Assembly: GCF_947500125.1 (NCBI RefSeq)
Contig: NZ_CANMRA010000007.1
Location: forward strand, 1 to 64,000
DNA from: an uncultured Kocuria sp.
GTDB taxonomy: Bacteria > Actinomycetota > Actinomycetes > Actinomycetales > Micrococcaceae
Reading direction: 5' to 3'
Length of the DNA stretch: 64,000 nt
Positions 42,271 through 50,957 of the stretch are shown here, piece by piece. Position numbers and translations under genes: made by a program. The notes under the pieces are model-generated. The model ran no database searches. It was not told the DNA's origin and saw nothing but the letters and a program-made list of their open reading frames with translations. Each line of letters starts with the position of its first letter. Position 1 is the first letter of the stretch.

Positions 42271-44033
42271 GCCGCACGGCCCTGGGCATGCCCGCCGTCC
42301 GCCCCGTCCACGGGCAGGGGAACCTGCACGCGCGGACCGCGTTCCCCGCCGCCGCGAAGGCCGAGATGGGCAACACGCAGATGCGCGCGAACATCCGCCA
42401 CGCCACCCACACGATCCGCGGCAAGCGCGCCGCGGTGGCGGGCGAGCTGCCCGACTGGGAGGAGCTGCGCTCCGCCGGCTCCGCGATCAAGGAGCAGGTC
42501 ATGGCGAACCTGCCGGAGCTGCTCGAGGAGTTCGAGCGCAACGTCACGGCCCGCGGCGGCACGGTGCACTGGGCGCGCGACGCGGAGGAGGCCAACCGGA
42601 TCGTCACCGAGCTCGTGCAGGCCACGGGCTCCACGGACGTCATCAAGATCAAGTCCATGGCCACCCAGGAGATCGGCCTCGAGGAGCACCTGGCCGGCCA
42701 CGGGATCACCGCCACGGAGACGGACCTGGCCGAGCTCATCGTCCAGCTGGGGCGCGACTTGCCCTCGCACATCCTGGTCCCTGCGATCCACAAGAACCGG
42801 CACGAGATCCGCGACATCTTCCTCGCCGAGATGGCCGAGACCGATGAGACCCTCACGTCCGAGCCGCGCGATCTCGCCGAGGCCGCCCGCACCCACCTGC
42901 GGGAGAAGTTCCTCTCCACCTCCGTGGCGGTCTCCGGGGCGAACTTCGGGGTGGCCGAGACCGGGACGCTGACCGTGGTGGAGTCCGAGGGCAACGGCCG
43001 CATGTGCCTGACCCTGCCCGAGACCCTGATCACCGTGATGGGCATCGAGAAGATCGTGCCCACGTTCCAGGATCTCGAGGTGTTCCTGCAGCTGCTCCCG
43101 CGCTCCTCCACCGGGGAGCGGATGAACCCCTACACCTCGATGTGGACGGGCGTGACACCGGGGGACGGCCCGCATAACGTGCACGTGGTGCTGCTGGACA
43201 ACGGCCGCACCGCGGTGCTGGACGACCCCGCCGGGCGCTCCGCGCTGCACTGCATCCGCTGTTCGGCGTGCCTGAACGTCTGCCCCGTCTACGAGCAGGC
43301 CGGCGGCCACGCCTACGGCTCCACCTACCCGGGTCCGATCGGGGCGATCCTCTCCCCGCAGCTGACCGGCATCACCTCGGAGCAGAACGCGTCCCTGCCC
43401 TACGCCTCCTCGCTGTGCGGGGCCTGCTACGACGTGTGCCCCGTGAAGATCAACATCCCCGAGATCCTCGTGCACCTGCGCGACGAGGACGTGCGCACCC
43501 GGCACGGCGAACGCTCCGACGACGGCGCCGCCGCGGCACCGGCCCGGACCCGGCGCCTGCCGCAGGCCCCGTCCGAGATGGACCTCATGATGAAGGGAGC
43601 CTCCTTCGTGATGTCCTCCGGCCGGCGCATGGCGCTCGCCGAGAAGGCCCTGCCGCTGGGTCGCGCTGTCGCAGGCAGGGACCGTGCGATCTCCTGGCTG
43701 CCCGGCGCGGCCGGGGGCTGGACCGACGAGCGGGACATCCCGGCCCCGCCGAAGGAGTCCTTCCGCAACTGGTGGGCCCAGCACGCCGACGAGACCGCGC
43801 AGCGGGTGGCCGCCGACGGCGGCTCCACCGGTGGCGCCACGGACGGGACCACGGACGGGACCACGGACGGGACCACGGACGGGACCACGGACGGGGTCTC
43901 CGACAGGACGTCCGGCGGGACCTCCGGCGGTGCCCCCTCCGGGGCATCCCACGGCGCGCCGCACGAGGGCGCCGCCGGAGCACCGCAGGGCGGGGCCCGG
44001 GACGACACGCAGCACGACGGAGGAGAGCGATGA
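42267..44033 (+). CDS. lutB: L-lactate oxidation iron-sulfur subunit LutB, extended C-terminus
   Basis: 588 residues; typical LutB is about 475. Contains a LUD domain (RGGTVHWARDAEEANRIV, KIKSMATQEIGLEEHL, GANFGVAETGTLTVVESEGNGRM) and two 4Fe-4S clusters: CIRCSACLNVCPVYEQ (about residue 331) and CGACYDVCPVKINIPEIL (about 385). Core homology ends near residue 520; the remainder is a Gly/Thr/Asp/Ser tail built on a 12-base DNA repeat. Overlaps lutA and lutC by four bases each, so the three are translationally coupled. Confidence 0.93.
   Translation: MSRTALGMPAVRPVHGQGNLHARTAFPAAAKAEMGNTQMRANIRHATHTIRGKRAAVAGELPDWEELRSAGSAIKEQVMANLPELLEEFERNVTARGGTVHWARDAEEANRIVTELVQATGSTDVIKIKSMATQEIGLEEHLAGHGITATETDLAELIVQLGRDLPSHILVPAIHKNRHEIRDIFLAEMAETDETLTSEPRDLAEAARTHLREKFLSTSVAVSGANFGVAETGTLTVVESEGNGRMCLTLPETLITVMGIEKIVPTFQDLEVFLQLLPRSSTGERMNPYTSMWTGVTPGDGPHNVHVVLLDNGRTAVLDDPAGRSALHCIRCSACLNVCPVYEQAGGHAYGSTYPGPIGAILSPQLTGITSEQNASLPYASSLCGACYDVCPVKINIPEILVHLRDEDVRTRHGERSDDGAAAAPARTRRLPQAPSEMDLMMKGASFVMSSGRRMALAEKALPLGRAVAGRDRAISWLPGAAGGWTDERDIPAPPKESFRNWWAQHADETAQRVAADGGSTGGATDGTTDGTTDGTTDGTTDGVSDRTSGGTSGGAPSGASHGAPHEGAAGAPQGGARDDTQHDGGER
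43841..43896 (+). repeat. 12-bp tandem repeat inside the lutB 3' end
   Basis: Four perfect copies of GGACGGGACCAC (43841, 43853, 43865, 43877) and a partial fifth, coding (TDGT)n. The period is a multiple of three, so copy-number change keeps the frame. Confidence 0.9.
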
Positions 44034-44671
44034 CCGACGCCAAGACCGAGATCCTGGCCCGCATCCGCGGCGCCCTGCACTACACCCCGGCGCCCGCGCC
44101 TGCGGAGCGCACCTACCGCCGCTCCTCGGACCGTCTGCGCGAGGAGGTCGTCGAGATGCTCGAGGACCGGCTCGTGGACTACCGGGCCGCCGTCCACCGC
44201 GAGACTGCAGAGACCCTGCCGGCCCGGATCGCCGACCTGCTGGGCGTCTCCGCCCGCTACGTGGTCCCCGCCGGCCTGGACCGGTCCTGGCTGCCGGAGG
44301 ACACCGCCGCCCGCCGGGCGCTGGTGGACCCCGGCGACGCCCGGGCCGCGTCCGCGCTGGGGGTGCGCGAGCTCAACGCCGTGGACGCCGTGGTGACCTC
44401 CTCGACCGTCTCCTGCGCCGAGACCGGCACGATCTTCCTGACCGGCCGTCCCGACGAGGGCCGCCGGGCGATCAGCCTGGTCCCCGACCACCACATCTGC
44501 GTGGTGCGACTGGACTCGGTGGTCGAGCTGATCCCCGAGGCCCTGGCCCTGGTGGAGCCCACGGCCCCGGTCACGATGATCTCCGGGCCGTCCGCGACCT
44601 CGGACATCGAGCTCGAGCGCGTGGAGGGCGTGCACGGTCCGCGCACCCTGGACGTGATTCTGCTCGGATGA
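44030..44671 (+). CDS. lutC: L-lactate oxidation subunit LutC (LUD domain)
   Basis: 213 residues, normal length. Third subunit of the lactate-oxidising complex. LUD features: the N-terminal helix AKTEILARIRGAL, DAVVTSSTVSCAETGTIFLTGRPDEGRRAISLVPDHHICVV (about 118-158) and the C-terminal ISGPSATSDIELERVEGVHGPRTLDVILL. ATG at 44030 overlaps the lutB stop; AGGAGAG upstream. Confidence 0.93.
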   Translation: MTDAKTEILARIRGALHYTPAPAPAERTYRRSSDRLREEVVEMLEDRLVDYRAAVHRETAETLPARIADLLGVSARYVVPAGLDRSWLPEDTAARRALVDPGDARAASALGVRELNAVDAVVTSSTVSCAETGTIFLTGRPDEGRRAISLVPDHHICVVRLDSVVELIPEALALVEPTAPVTMISGPSATSDIELERVEGVHGPRTLDVILLG

Positions 44672-44795
44672 GCCGACCCGCTGCCGCGCGGGGTTCCGCG
44701 CGGGGCACCTCCTGATCCCTACAGTTGACGTTGTCCGACAGAGAAGAAGCAGCGCCCGGGGTCCGTGCGACCGGCCGGGTGCGGAACGGGTGTTG

Positions 44796-47700
44796 ATGTT
44801 CTCCAAGATCCTGGTGGCCAATCGTGGTGAGATCGCGATCCGTGCCTTCCGTGCGGCGTACGAGCTGGGTGCGAAGACGGTGGCGGTGTTCCCGTACGAG
44901 GACCGCAACTCGATCCACCGGCAGAAGGCCGATGAGGCGTACCGGATCGGGGAGGAGGGCCACCCCGTGCGGGCCTATCTGGATGTCGAGGAGATCGTCC
45001 GGGTGGCCAAGGAGTCGAGGGCGGATGCGATCTATCCCGGCTACGGGTTCCTGTCCGAGAACCCGGATCTGGCCCGCGCCGCCGAGCGCGAGGGCATCGC
45101 GTTCGTGGGTCCGGCGGCGGGGATCCTGGAGCTGGCCGGGAACAAGGTGGAGGCGCTGAAGGCGGCGAAGCGGGCGGGGATCCCGACGCTGGACTCCTCG
45201 GAGCCGTCCTCCGACGTGGACTACCTGCTGGGGGAGGCCGAGCGGATCGGCTTCCCGGTGTTCGTGAAGGCGGTGGCCGGTGGTGGGGGCCGCGGGATGC
45301 GCCGGGTGGAGACCCCGGAGGCGCTGCCCGAGGCGCTGGCGGCGGCGATGCGCGAGGCCGACACGGCCTTCGGGGACCCGACGATGTTCGTGGAGCAGGC
45401 GGTGCTGCGCCCGCGGCACATCGAGGTGCAGATCCTGGCGGACGCGTCCGGGGAGACCGTGCACCTGTTCGAGCGCGACTGCTCTGTCCAGCGCCGGCAC
45501 CAGAAGGTGATCGAGATCGCCCCGGCGCCGAACCTGGACGAGGGGATCCGGCAGGCCCTGCACCGGGATGCGGTGAAGTTCGCCAAGGAGCTCGGGTACG
45601 TCAACGCCGGCACCGTGGAGTTCCTGGTGGACACGGCCGGGGAGCGGGCGGGTCAGCACGTGTTCATCGAGATGAACCCGCGCATCCAGGTCGAGCACAC
45701 GGTCACCGAGGAGATCACCGATGTGGATCTGGTCGCCTCGCAGCTGCGGATCGCGGCGGGGGAGTCCCTGGCGGACCTGGGCATCGCCCAGGAGTCGCTG
45801 ACGGTCCGGGGTGCGGCGCTGCAGTGCCGGATCACCACCGAGGACCCGGCCAACGGGTTCCGCCCCGACGTCGGGAAGATCTCCGCCTACCGCTCCGCCG
45901 GCGGCGCGGGAGTGCGTCTCGACAGCGGCACCGTGTACGCGGGGGCGGAGATCTCCCCGCACTTCGATTCGATGCTGGTGAAGCTGATCTGCCGGGGCCG
46001 GGACTACGCCACGGCGGTGCACCGGTCCCAGCGGGCGCTGGCGGAGTTCCGGATCCGCGGGGTGGCCACGAACATCGGGTTCCTGCAGGCGGTGCTGGCG
46101 GATCCGCAGTTCCTGGCCGGGGAGGTCGCCACGGACTTCATCGAGTCCCGCCCGGAGCTTCTGGCCGCGAGAACGTCCGGGGACCGGGCGACGAAGGCGC
46201 TGACCTGGCTGGCCGAGGTCACGGTGAACCGGCCCAACGGGGAGCGGGTGGAGGGCATCGACCCGCGCACCAAGCTGCCGCACTACCCGGGCGACAAGCA
46301 TGACGAGCCGCTGCGGTCCCCGTTCGACGGGCCCTCGGAGCACCAGCCCCCGGCGGGCTGGCGGCAGAAGCTGCAGGACCTGGGCCCGGAGGGTTTCGCC
46401 CGGGCCCTGCGGGAGCAGCAGGCGGTGGCGGTGACGTCGACGACGTTCCGTGATGCCCACCAGTCGCTGCTGGCCACGAGGGTGCGGACCCGGGACCTGC
46501 TGGCGGCGGCCCCGGCCTATGCGCACACGCTGCCGCAGCTGCTGTCGGTGGAGGCCTGGGGCGGGGCGACCTATGATGTGGCGCTGCGGTTCCTGGGGGA
46601 GGACCCGTGGGAGCGGCTGCGGCTGCTGCGCGAGGCGATGCCGAACATCCCGATCCAGATGCTGCTGCGCGGGCGCAACACCGTCGGGTACACCCCGTAC
46701 CCGACCGAGGTCACGGACGCGTTCGTGGCCGAGGCGGCGGCGACCGGGGTGGACATCTTCCGGATCTTCGACGCCCTCAACGACGTGGAGCAGATGACCC
46801 CGGCCATCGAGGCCGTGCGCAAGACGGGCACCGCGGTCGCCGAGGTCGCCCTGTGCTACACGGGCGACCTCAACGACCCCGGGGAGACGCTCTACACCCT
46901 GGACTACTACCTGGACCTGGCCGCCCAGTGCGTCGACGCCGGGGCGCACGTGCTGGCGATCAAGGACATGGCCGGGCTGCTGCGGCCCATGGCGGCGGCG
47001 AAGCTGGTGACCGCCCTGCGGGAGCGCTTCGAGCTGCCCGTGCACCTGCACACCCACGACACCGCCGGCGGGCAGCTGGCCACGCTGATGGCCGCGATCG
47101 GCGCCGGGGTGGACGCGGTGGACGTGGCCGACGCCTCGATGGCCGGCACGACCTCCCAGGTGCCGGCCTCGGCGCTGGTGGCGGCGCTGGAGCACACGCC
47201 GCGGGACACCGGGATCGGGCTGGAGGCGATCTCGGCGATGGAGCCCTACTGGGAGGTCATCCGCACGATGTACTCCCCGTTCGAGTCCGGGCTCACCGCA
47301 CCCACGGGCCGGGTGTACCGGCACGAGATCCCGGGGGGTCAGCTCTCGAACCTGCGCCAGCAGGCGATTGCGCTGGGGCTGGGGGAGCGGTTCGAGGCGA
47401 TCGAGGACATGTACACCGCCGCCAACGCCATGCTCGGGCACCTCGTGAAGGTCACCCCGTCCTCGAAGGTCGTAGGCGACCTCGCCCTGGCCCTGGTGGG
47501 GGCCGGGGTGGACCCGGCCGAGTTCGAGGCGAACCCGCAGCGCTTCGACATCCCGGACTCGGTGATCGGCTTCCTCGCGGGCGAGCTGGGCACGCCCCCC
47601 GGTGGGTGGCCGGAGCCCTTCCGGTCCAAGGCGCTCGAGGGGCGCAACGTGCGGGTCGGGGTCACGGAGCTGAGCGAGGAGGACTCGGCGGCGTTGGCCT

Positions 47701-48251
47701 CCGACTCCGCCACGCGGCGGGCCACGCTCAACCGCCTGCTGTTCGCCGGTCCCACCCGCGAGTACGAGGCCGGCCGCGCCAAGTACGGGGACGTGTCCGT
47801 GCTGCACACCCGGGACTTCCTCTACGGGCTGACCCCCGAGCACGAGCACGTGATCTCCCTCGGCAAGGGGGTGCGGCTGCTGGTGACCCTGCAGGCCATC
47901 TCGGAGCCGGACGACAAGGGCATGCGCACCGTGATGCTCACCCTCAACGGCCAGCCCCGGATGATCGAGGTCCGCGACACCTCGATCGCCTCCTCGGTGC
48001 CCGAGACCGAGAAGGCCGACCCCACCGACCCCGGCCACGTGGCCGCCCCCTTCGCCGGCGCCGTGACCGTGACCGTGGCCGAGGGCGACACCGTGGAGGC
48101 CGGCGGTCAGGTCGCCACCATCGAGGCCATGAAGATGGAGGCCTCCATCACCGCCCCCACCGGCGGCACGGTCGCCCGGGTGGCCCTCACGGGGGTCACC
48201 CAGGTGACCGGCGGCGACCTCCTCCTCGCCCTCGACACCACCGAGGGCTGA
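44796..48251 (+). CDS. pyc: Pyruvate carboxylase
   Basis: 1151 residues, the full single-chain form. Makes oxaloacetate from pyruvate, bicarbonate and ATP with biotin; cytoplasmic. Biotin carboxylase domain: KILVANRGEIAIRAFRAAYELGA, KAVAGGGGRGMRRVE and EMNPRIQVEHTVTEEI. Carboxyltransferase domain from about residue 545: TSTTFRDAHQSLLATRVRT, KDMAGLLRP, HTHDTAGGQLATL. Biotin carrier: IEAMKMEAS with the biotinyl-Lys near residue 1116. ATG at 44796 is preferred; GTG and TTG lie just upstream in frame. It follows lutC, so pyruvate from lactate can be fed straight to oxaloacetate. It depends on biotin, and biotin uptake genes are 0.5 kb downstream. Confidence 0.97.
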   Translation: MFSKILVANRGEIAIRAFRAAYELGAKTVAVFPYEDRNSIHRQKADEAYRIGEEGHPVRAYLDVEEIVRVAKESRADAIYPGYGFLSENPDLARAAEREGIAFVGPAAGILELAGNKVEALKAAKRAGIPTLDSSEPSSDVDYLLGEAERIGFPVFVKAVAGGGGRGMRRVETPEALPEALAAAMREADTAFGDPTMFVEQAVLRPRHIEVQILADASGETVHLFERDCSVQRRHQKVIEIAPAPNLDEGIRQALHRDAVKFAKELGYVNAGTVEFLVDTAGERAGQHVFIEMNPRIQVEHTVTEEITDVDLVASQLRIAAGESLADLGIAQESLTVRGAALQCRITTEDPANGFRPDVGKISAYRSAGGAGVRLDSGTVYAGAEISPHFDSMLVKLICRGRDYATAVHRSQRALAEFRIRGVATNIGFLQAVLADPQFLAGEVATDFIESRPELLAARTSGDRATKALTWLAEVTVNRPNGERVEGIDPRTKLPHYPGDKHDEPLRSPFDGPSEHQPPAGWRQKLQDLGPEGFARALREQQAVAVTSTTFRDAHQSLLATRVRTRDLLAAAPAYAHTLPQLLSVEAWGGATYDVALRFLGEDPWERLRLLREAMPNIPIQMLLRGRNTVGYTPYPTEVTDAFVAEAAATGVDIFRIFDALNDVEQMTPAIEAVRKTGTAVAEVALCYTGDLNDPGETLYTLDYYLDLAAQCVDAGAHVLAIKDMAGLLRPMAAAKLVTALRERFELPVHLHTHDTAGGQLATLMAAIGAGVDAVDVADASMAGTTSQVPASALVAALEHTPRDTGIGLEAISAMEPYWEVIRTMYSPFESGLTAPTGRVYRHEIPGGQLSNLRQQAIALGLGERFEAIEDMYTAANAMLGHLVKVTPSSKVVGDLALALVGAGVDPAEFEANPQRFDIPDSVIGFLAGELGTPPGGWPEPFRSKALEGRNVRVGVTELSEEDSAALASDSATRRATLNRLLFAGPTREYEAGRAKYGDVSVLHTRDFLYGLTPEHEHVISLGKGVRLLVTLQAISEPDDKGMRTVMLTLNGQPRMIEVRDTSIASSVPETEKADPTDPGHVAAPFAGAVTVTVAEGDTVEAGGQVATIEAMKMEASITAPTGGTVARVALTGVTQVTGGDLLLALDTTEG

Positions 48252-48315
48252 GCCGATTCCGGGCCCGGGTCCTCCTCCGGGAGGGCCCGGGCCACCACTC
48301 CTGGAGAGGACAGCG

Positions 48316-48642
48316 ATGAGGCGGGTGCTGGGCCGTCCGGTCGACGAGCAGACGCGGTGCGTGCACTACCGGACGCCGTTGGACGTGATCGCCATCAAGT
48401 TCGGGTGCTGCCAGGAGTACTATCCTTGTCATTCGTGCCATGAGGAGACCGCCGGCCATCCGGCGGTGCAGTGGCCGGTCGAGGAGTACGACGCCGAGGC
48501 CGTGCTCTGCGGGGTCTGCGGCCACGAGCTCTCCGTCCGCGAGTACCTGGCGGTGGACGGTTGTCCGCGGTGCCGCGCGCGGTTCAACCCCGGGTGCGCC
48601 CTGCACGCCCACCTGTACTTCGAGCCGGCACCTCAGGACTGA
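48316..48642 (+). CDS. CHY zinc-finger protein
   Basis: 108 residues. Multiple Cys/His pairs of the CHY finger: RCVHYRTPLDVIAIKFGCCQEYYPCHSCHEETAGH, LCGVCGHEL and DGCPRCRARFNPGCALHAHLYF. Binds probably three zinc ions; some relatives act in small-protein or mitochondrial import contexts, but the bacterial role is not established. ATG with GGAGAGGA upstream. It lies between pyruvate carboxylase and the biotin transporter on the same strand and may be co-transcribed. Confidence 0.88.
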   Translation: MRRVLGRPVDEQTRCVHYRTPLDVIAIKFGCCQEYYPCHSCHEETAGHPAVQWPVEEYDAEAVLCGVCGHELSVREYLAVDGCPRCRARFNPGCALHAHLYFEPAPQD

Positions 48643-48758
48643 GACTTCTCGGGGCTGAGATTTCTCGGGGCTGCGCCACCGCCTCCGGGACGCTGCGGTG
48701 CCTGGCGCAGCGGTGTCCGCGTGCCGGTGAGCACGATGAGGAGAGGAAGGCTTCGACG

Positions 48759-49511
48759 GTGTCGATCAAGCATCCGCTGCGGGACCGGTCGCGCCGTGGC
48801 GAGCCTGCGGCGCCGCTGGGGACCGCTCCCACGGGCATCCGGCTGAGCGGTGTCACGGTCACCCGGGAGGGCCAGGACGTCCTGCAGGACGTCGATCTGT
48901 CCCTGGACGAGCAGCGCATCGCGGTGATCGGGCTCAACGGCTCGGGCAAGTCCACCCTGGTGCGCCTGCTCAACGGGCTGCTGCTGCCCACCCGGGGCGC
49001 CGTGCAGGTCGGCGGGCTGTCCACCGCGACGGACGCCAAGCGCATCCGGCGCCAGGTGGGCTTCGTGTTCCAGAACCCGGAGAACCAGATCGTGATGCCC
49101 CTGGTGGCCGAGGACCTGGCCTTCGGGGCGAAGAACCTGGGCCTGCGCGGGGCCGAGCTCACCGCGAGGGTGGACGCGGTCCTGGAGCGGCTGGGCATCT
49201 CCCACCTGCGCGAGCGGGAGTCCTACGCCCTGTCCGGGGGCGAGAAGCAGCTGGTGGCGCTGGCCTCGGTGCTGGTCATGGAGCCGTCCACGATCGTCTT
49301 CGACGAGCCGACGACCATGCTGGACCGGCGCAACCGGCGCCGGCTGCAGGCCACCATCGACGAGCTCGACCAGCGGGCGGTCGTGGTGACCCACGACCTC
49401 GATCTGATCGGCGGCTACCAGCGGGTCCTGGTGGTGCACGAGGGCCGGATCGCCTTCGACGGCGCCCCGGGGCCGGCCGTGGAGTTCTACTGCGGGATCA
49501 GCGACCGGTGA
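48759..49511 (+). CDS. bioM: ECF transporter ATPase, biotin module
   Basis: 250 residues. ABC ATPase that powers an energy-coupling-factor importer. Walker A GLNGSGKST (about residue 63), Q-loop FVFQNPENQIVMPLVAEDLAFG (the EcfA-type signature), ABC signature YALSGGEKQLVALASVL, Walker B STIVFDEPTTMLD and switch VVTHDLD. GTG at 48759 follows GAGGAGAGGAAGG. Assigned to biotin because bioN and bioY follow directly. Confidence 0.9.
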   Translation: MSIKHPLRDRSRRGEPAAPLGTAPTGIRLSGVTVTREGQDVLQDVDLSLDEQRIAVIGLNGSGKSTLVRLLNGLLLPTRGAVQVGGLSTATDAKRIRRQVGFVFQNPENQIVMPLVAEDLAFGAKNLGLRGAELTARVDAVLERLGISHLRERESYALSGGEKQLVALASVLVMEPSTIVFDEPTTMLDRRNRRRLQATIDELDQRAVVVTHDLDLIGGYQRVLVVHEGRIAFDGAPGPAVEFYCGISDR

Positions 49512-50137
49512 CCGGTCCGCAGCGCACCGGTCCGCTGACCCGGATCCCGGCCGGGTACAAGTTCGCCTTCCTGTTCGCAGCCAGCCTCGGCATCTACGCC
49601 GTGACGCACCTGGGTGTGCAGACCGCGGTCTTCGTCCTGGCCGTGGCCGCCGCGGTGCTGACCCGCACCCCGGTCGCCCGTCTGGTGCGCATGCTGCTGG
49701 GGCTGCTCGTCATCGTCGGGATCGTCTTCCTCACGCTGGGGTTCACCACGACCTGGGAGGCCGCGGCGGTTTCGGCCCTGCGGCTGCTCAGCCTGTGCCT
49801 GTTCGCCTGGGCGGTGAGCCTGTCCACCACGTTCAGCGAGATGCTCACCCTGTTCGAGCGGCTGCTGGCCCCGACCCGGCACCTCGGGCTGAACCCGGCC
49901 CAGATGAGCCTGGCCCTGTCGATGACGATCCGGTTCATCCCGCAGATCCGCACCCAGTACCTCGAGGTCCGCGAGGCCCAGTTCGCACGCGGTCTGCACA
50001 ACAGCCCCGTGGCCGTGCTGGTGCCCCTGCTCGTGCGGACCCTGGAATCGGCCCAGGAGATCGCCGCCGCCCTCGACGCCCGCTGCTACGACTCCGCGAC
50101 CCCACCACGCGCCGCGCCCCGGACTACCACCGACTGA
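49508..50137 (+). CDS. bioN: ECF transporter transmembrane protein (EcfT), biotin module
   Basis: 209 residues, about five membrane helices. The two coupling motifs are visible: REAQFARGLHNSP (the standard Ala-Arg-Gly) and QEIAAALDARCYDSA (Ala-Arg-Cys in place of Ala-Arg-Gly). IPAGYKFAFLFAASLG at the N-terminus is typical of EcfT. GTG overlaps the bioM stop by four bases. Links BioM to the substrate-binding BioY. Confidence 0.9.
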   Translation: MTGPQRTGPLTRIPAGYKFAFLFAASLGIYAVTHLGVQTAVFVLAVAAAVLTRTPVARLVRMLLGLLVIVGIVFLTLGFTTTWEAAAVSALRLLSLCLFAWAVSLSTTFSEMLTLFERLLAPTRHLGLNPAQMSLALSMTIRFIPQIRTQYLEVREAQFARGLHNSPVAVLVPLLVRTLESAQEIAAALDARCYDSATPPRAAPRTTTD

Positions 50138-50190
50138 CCCTGGCCCACCCCGACCCTCCCACCCTGACCGTCCTACCCCGACGGATCCAG

Positions 50191-50234
50191 CCCGACCGTC
50201 ACCGCCCCGACCGTCACCGCCCCGACCGTTCCAG
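50191..50234 (+). repeat. 15-bp tandem repeat upstream of bioY
   Basis: CCCGACCGTCACCGC repeats at 50191 and 50206, with a diverged third copy at 50221. It lies in the 152-base gap between bioN and bioY, which otherwise shows no promoter. Confidence 0.75.
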
Positions 50235-50289
50235 ACGTCTCCGCCCCGCCTGCTCGAGCCCAGCCGCTCGTCCCCGACCGAAGGACCCC

Positions 50290-50904
50290 ATGACCGCCAT
50301 GACCTCCCGGACCACCGACAGCTCCCAGACCACCCAGAACACCGTGCTGGTGGCCGTGTTCGCCGCCCTGATCGCCGCTCTCGGGCTGGTGCCGCCGATC
50401 ACGGTCGGGATCATCCCGGTGCCCATCACCCTGCAGACCCTCGGGGTGATGCTCGCCGGTGCGCTGCTCGGACCGGTGCGCGGGATGCTCTCCGTCGTCG
50501 TCCTGCAGGCCCTGGTGCTGGCCGGTCTGCCGCTGCTGGCCGGGGGCCGGGGCGGGCTCGGGGTGTTCCTGGGCCCGACCGGCGGCTACCTGGTGGGGTG
50601 GATCCCCGCGGCCCTGGTGATCGGGGCGCTGGTGCAGTACTGGGCGATCCGGCGCACCGGCCGCGCGGCCCGCTTCACCGCCGTGCTGATGAGCGTGGTC
50701 GTGGGCGGCATCGTGGTGATCTACGCCTTCGGGATCCCGTGGACGGCCGTGGTCACCGGCCTGCCGCTGTCCACCTCCGCCCTGGGCGCCCTCGTCTTCA
50801 TCCCGGGTGACCTGCTCAAGGCGGTCGTGGCGACCCTGGCCGCGATCAACGTCCACCGCAGCTACCGCCGCCTCCTGGGCGGCACGCCGACCGCCGCCCG
50901 CTGA
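50290..50904 (+). CDS. bioY: Biotin transporter substrate-binding protein BioY
   Basis: 204 residues, six membrane helices; S-component that binds biotin. Family landmarks: VPPITVGIIPVPITLQTLGVMLAGALLGPVRGMLSVVVLQALVLAGLPLLAGGRGGLGVFLGPTGGYLVGWI (about residues 37-107), including the PVPIT-TLGVML and PTGGYL blocks. ATG at 50290 (a second at 50299). Together with bioMN it forms a tripartite ECF importer. Confidence 0.95.
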   Translation: MTAMTSRTTDSSQTTQNTVLVAVFAALIAALGLVPPITVGIIPVPITLQTLGVMLAGALLGPVRGMLSVVVLQALVLAGLPLLAGGRGGLGVFLGPTGGYLVGWIPAALVIGALVQYWAIRRTGRAARFTAVLMSVVVGGIVVIYAFGIPWTAVVTGLPLSTSALGALVFIPGDLLKAVVATLAAINVHRSYRRLLGGTPTAAR

Positions 50905-50957
50905 CCCTCGGCAGGACCCCGTCCGGGGGCCGAGCAACCACCACCGAGGACGAGGAC

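Noticed and set aside
43841-43896. 12-bp array considered as CRISPR or IS end
   Set aside because: In-frame coding microsatellite within lutB with no spacers or transposase.
44725-44730. TTGACG as the -35 of a pyruvate carboxylase promoter
   Set aside because: No acceptable -10 hexamer lies 16-19 bases downstream.
44571-48038. An antisense 1155-codon frame opposite pyruvate carboxylase
   Set aside because: The opposite strand encodes a fully conserved pyruvate carboxylase; the antisense product is rich in His/Arg/Gly with no motif.
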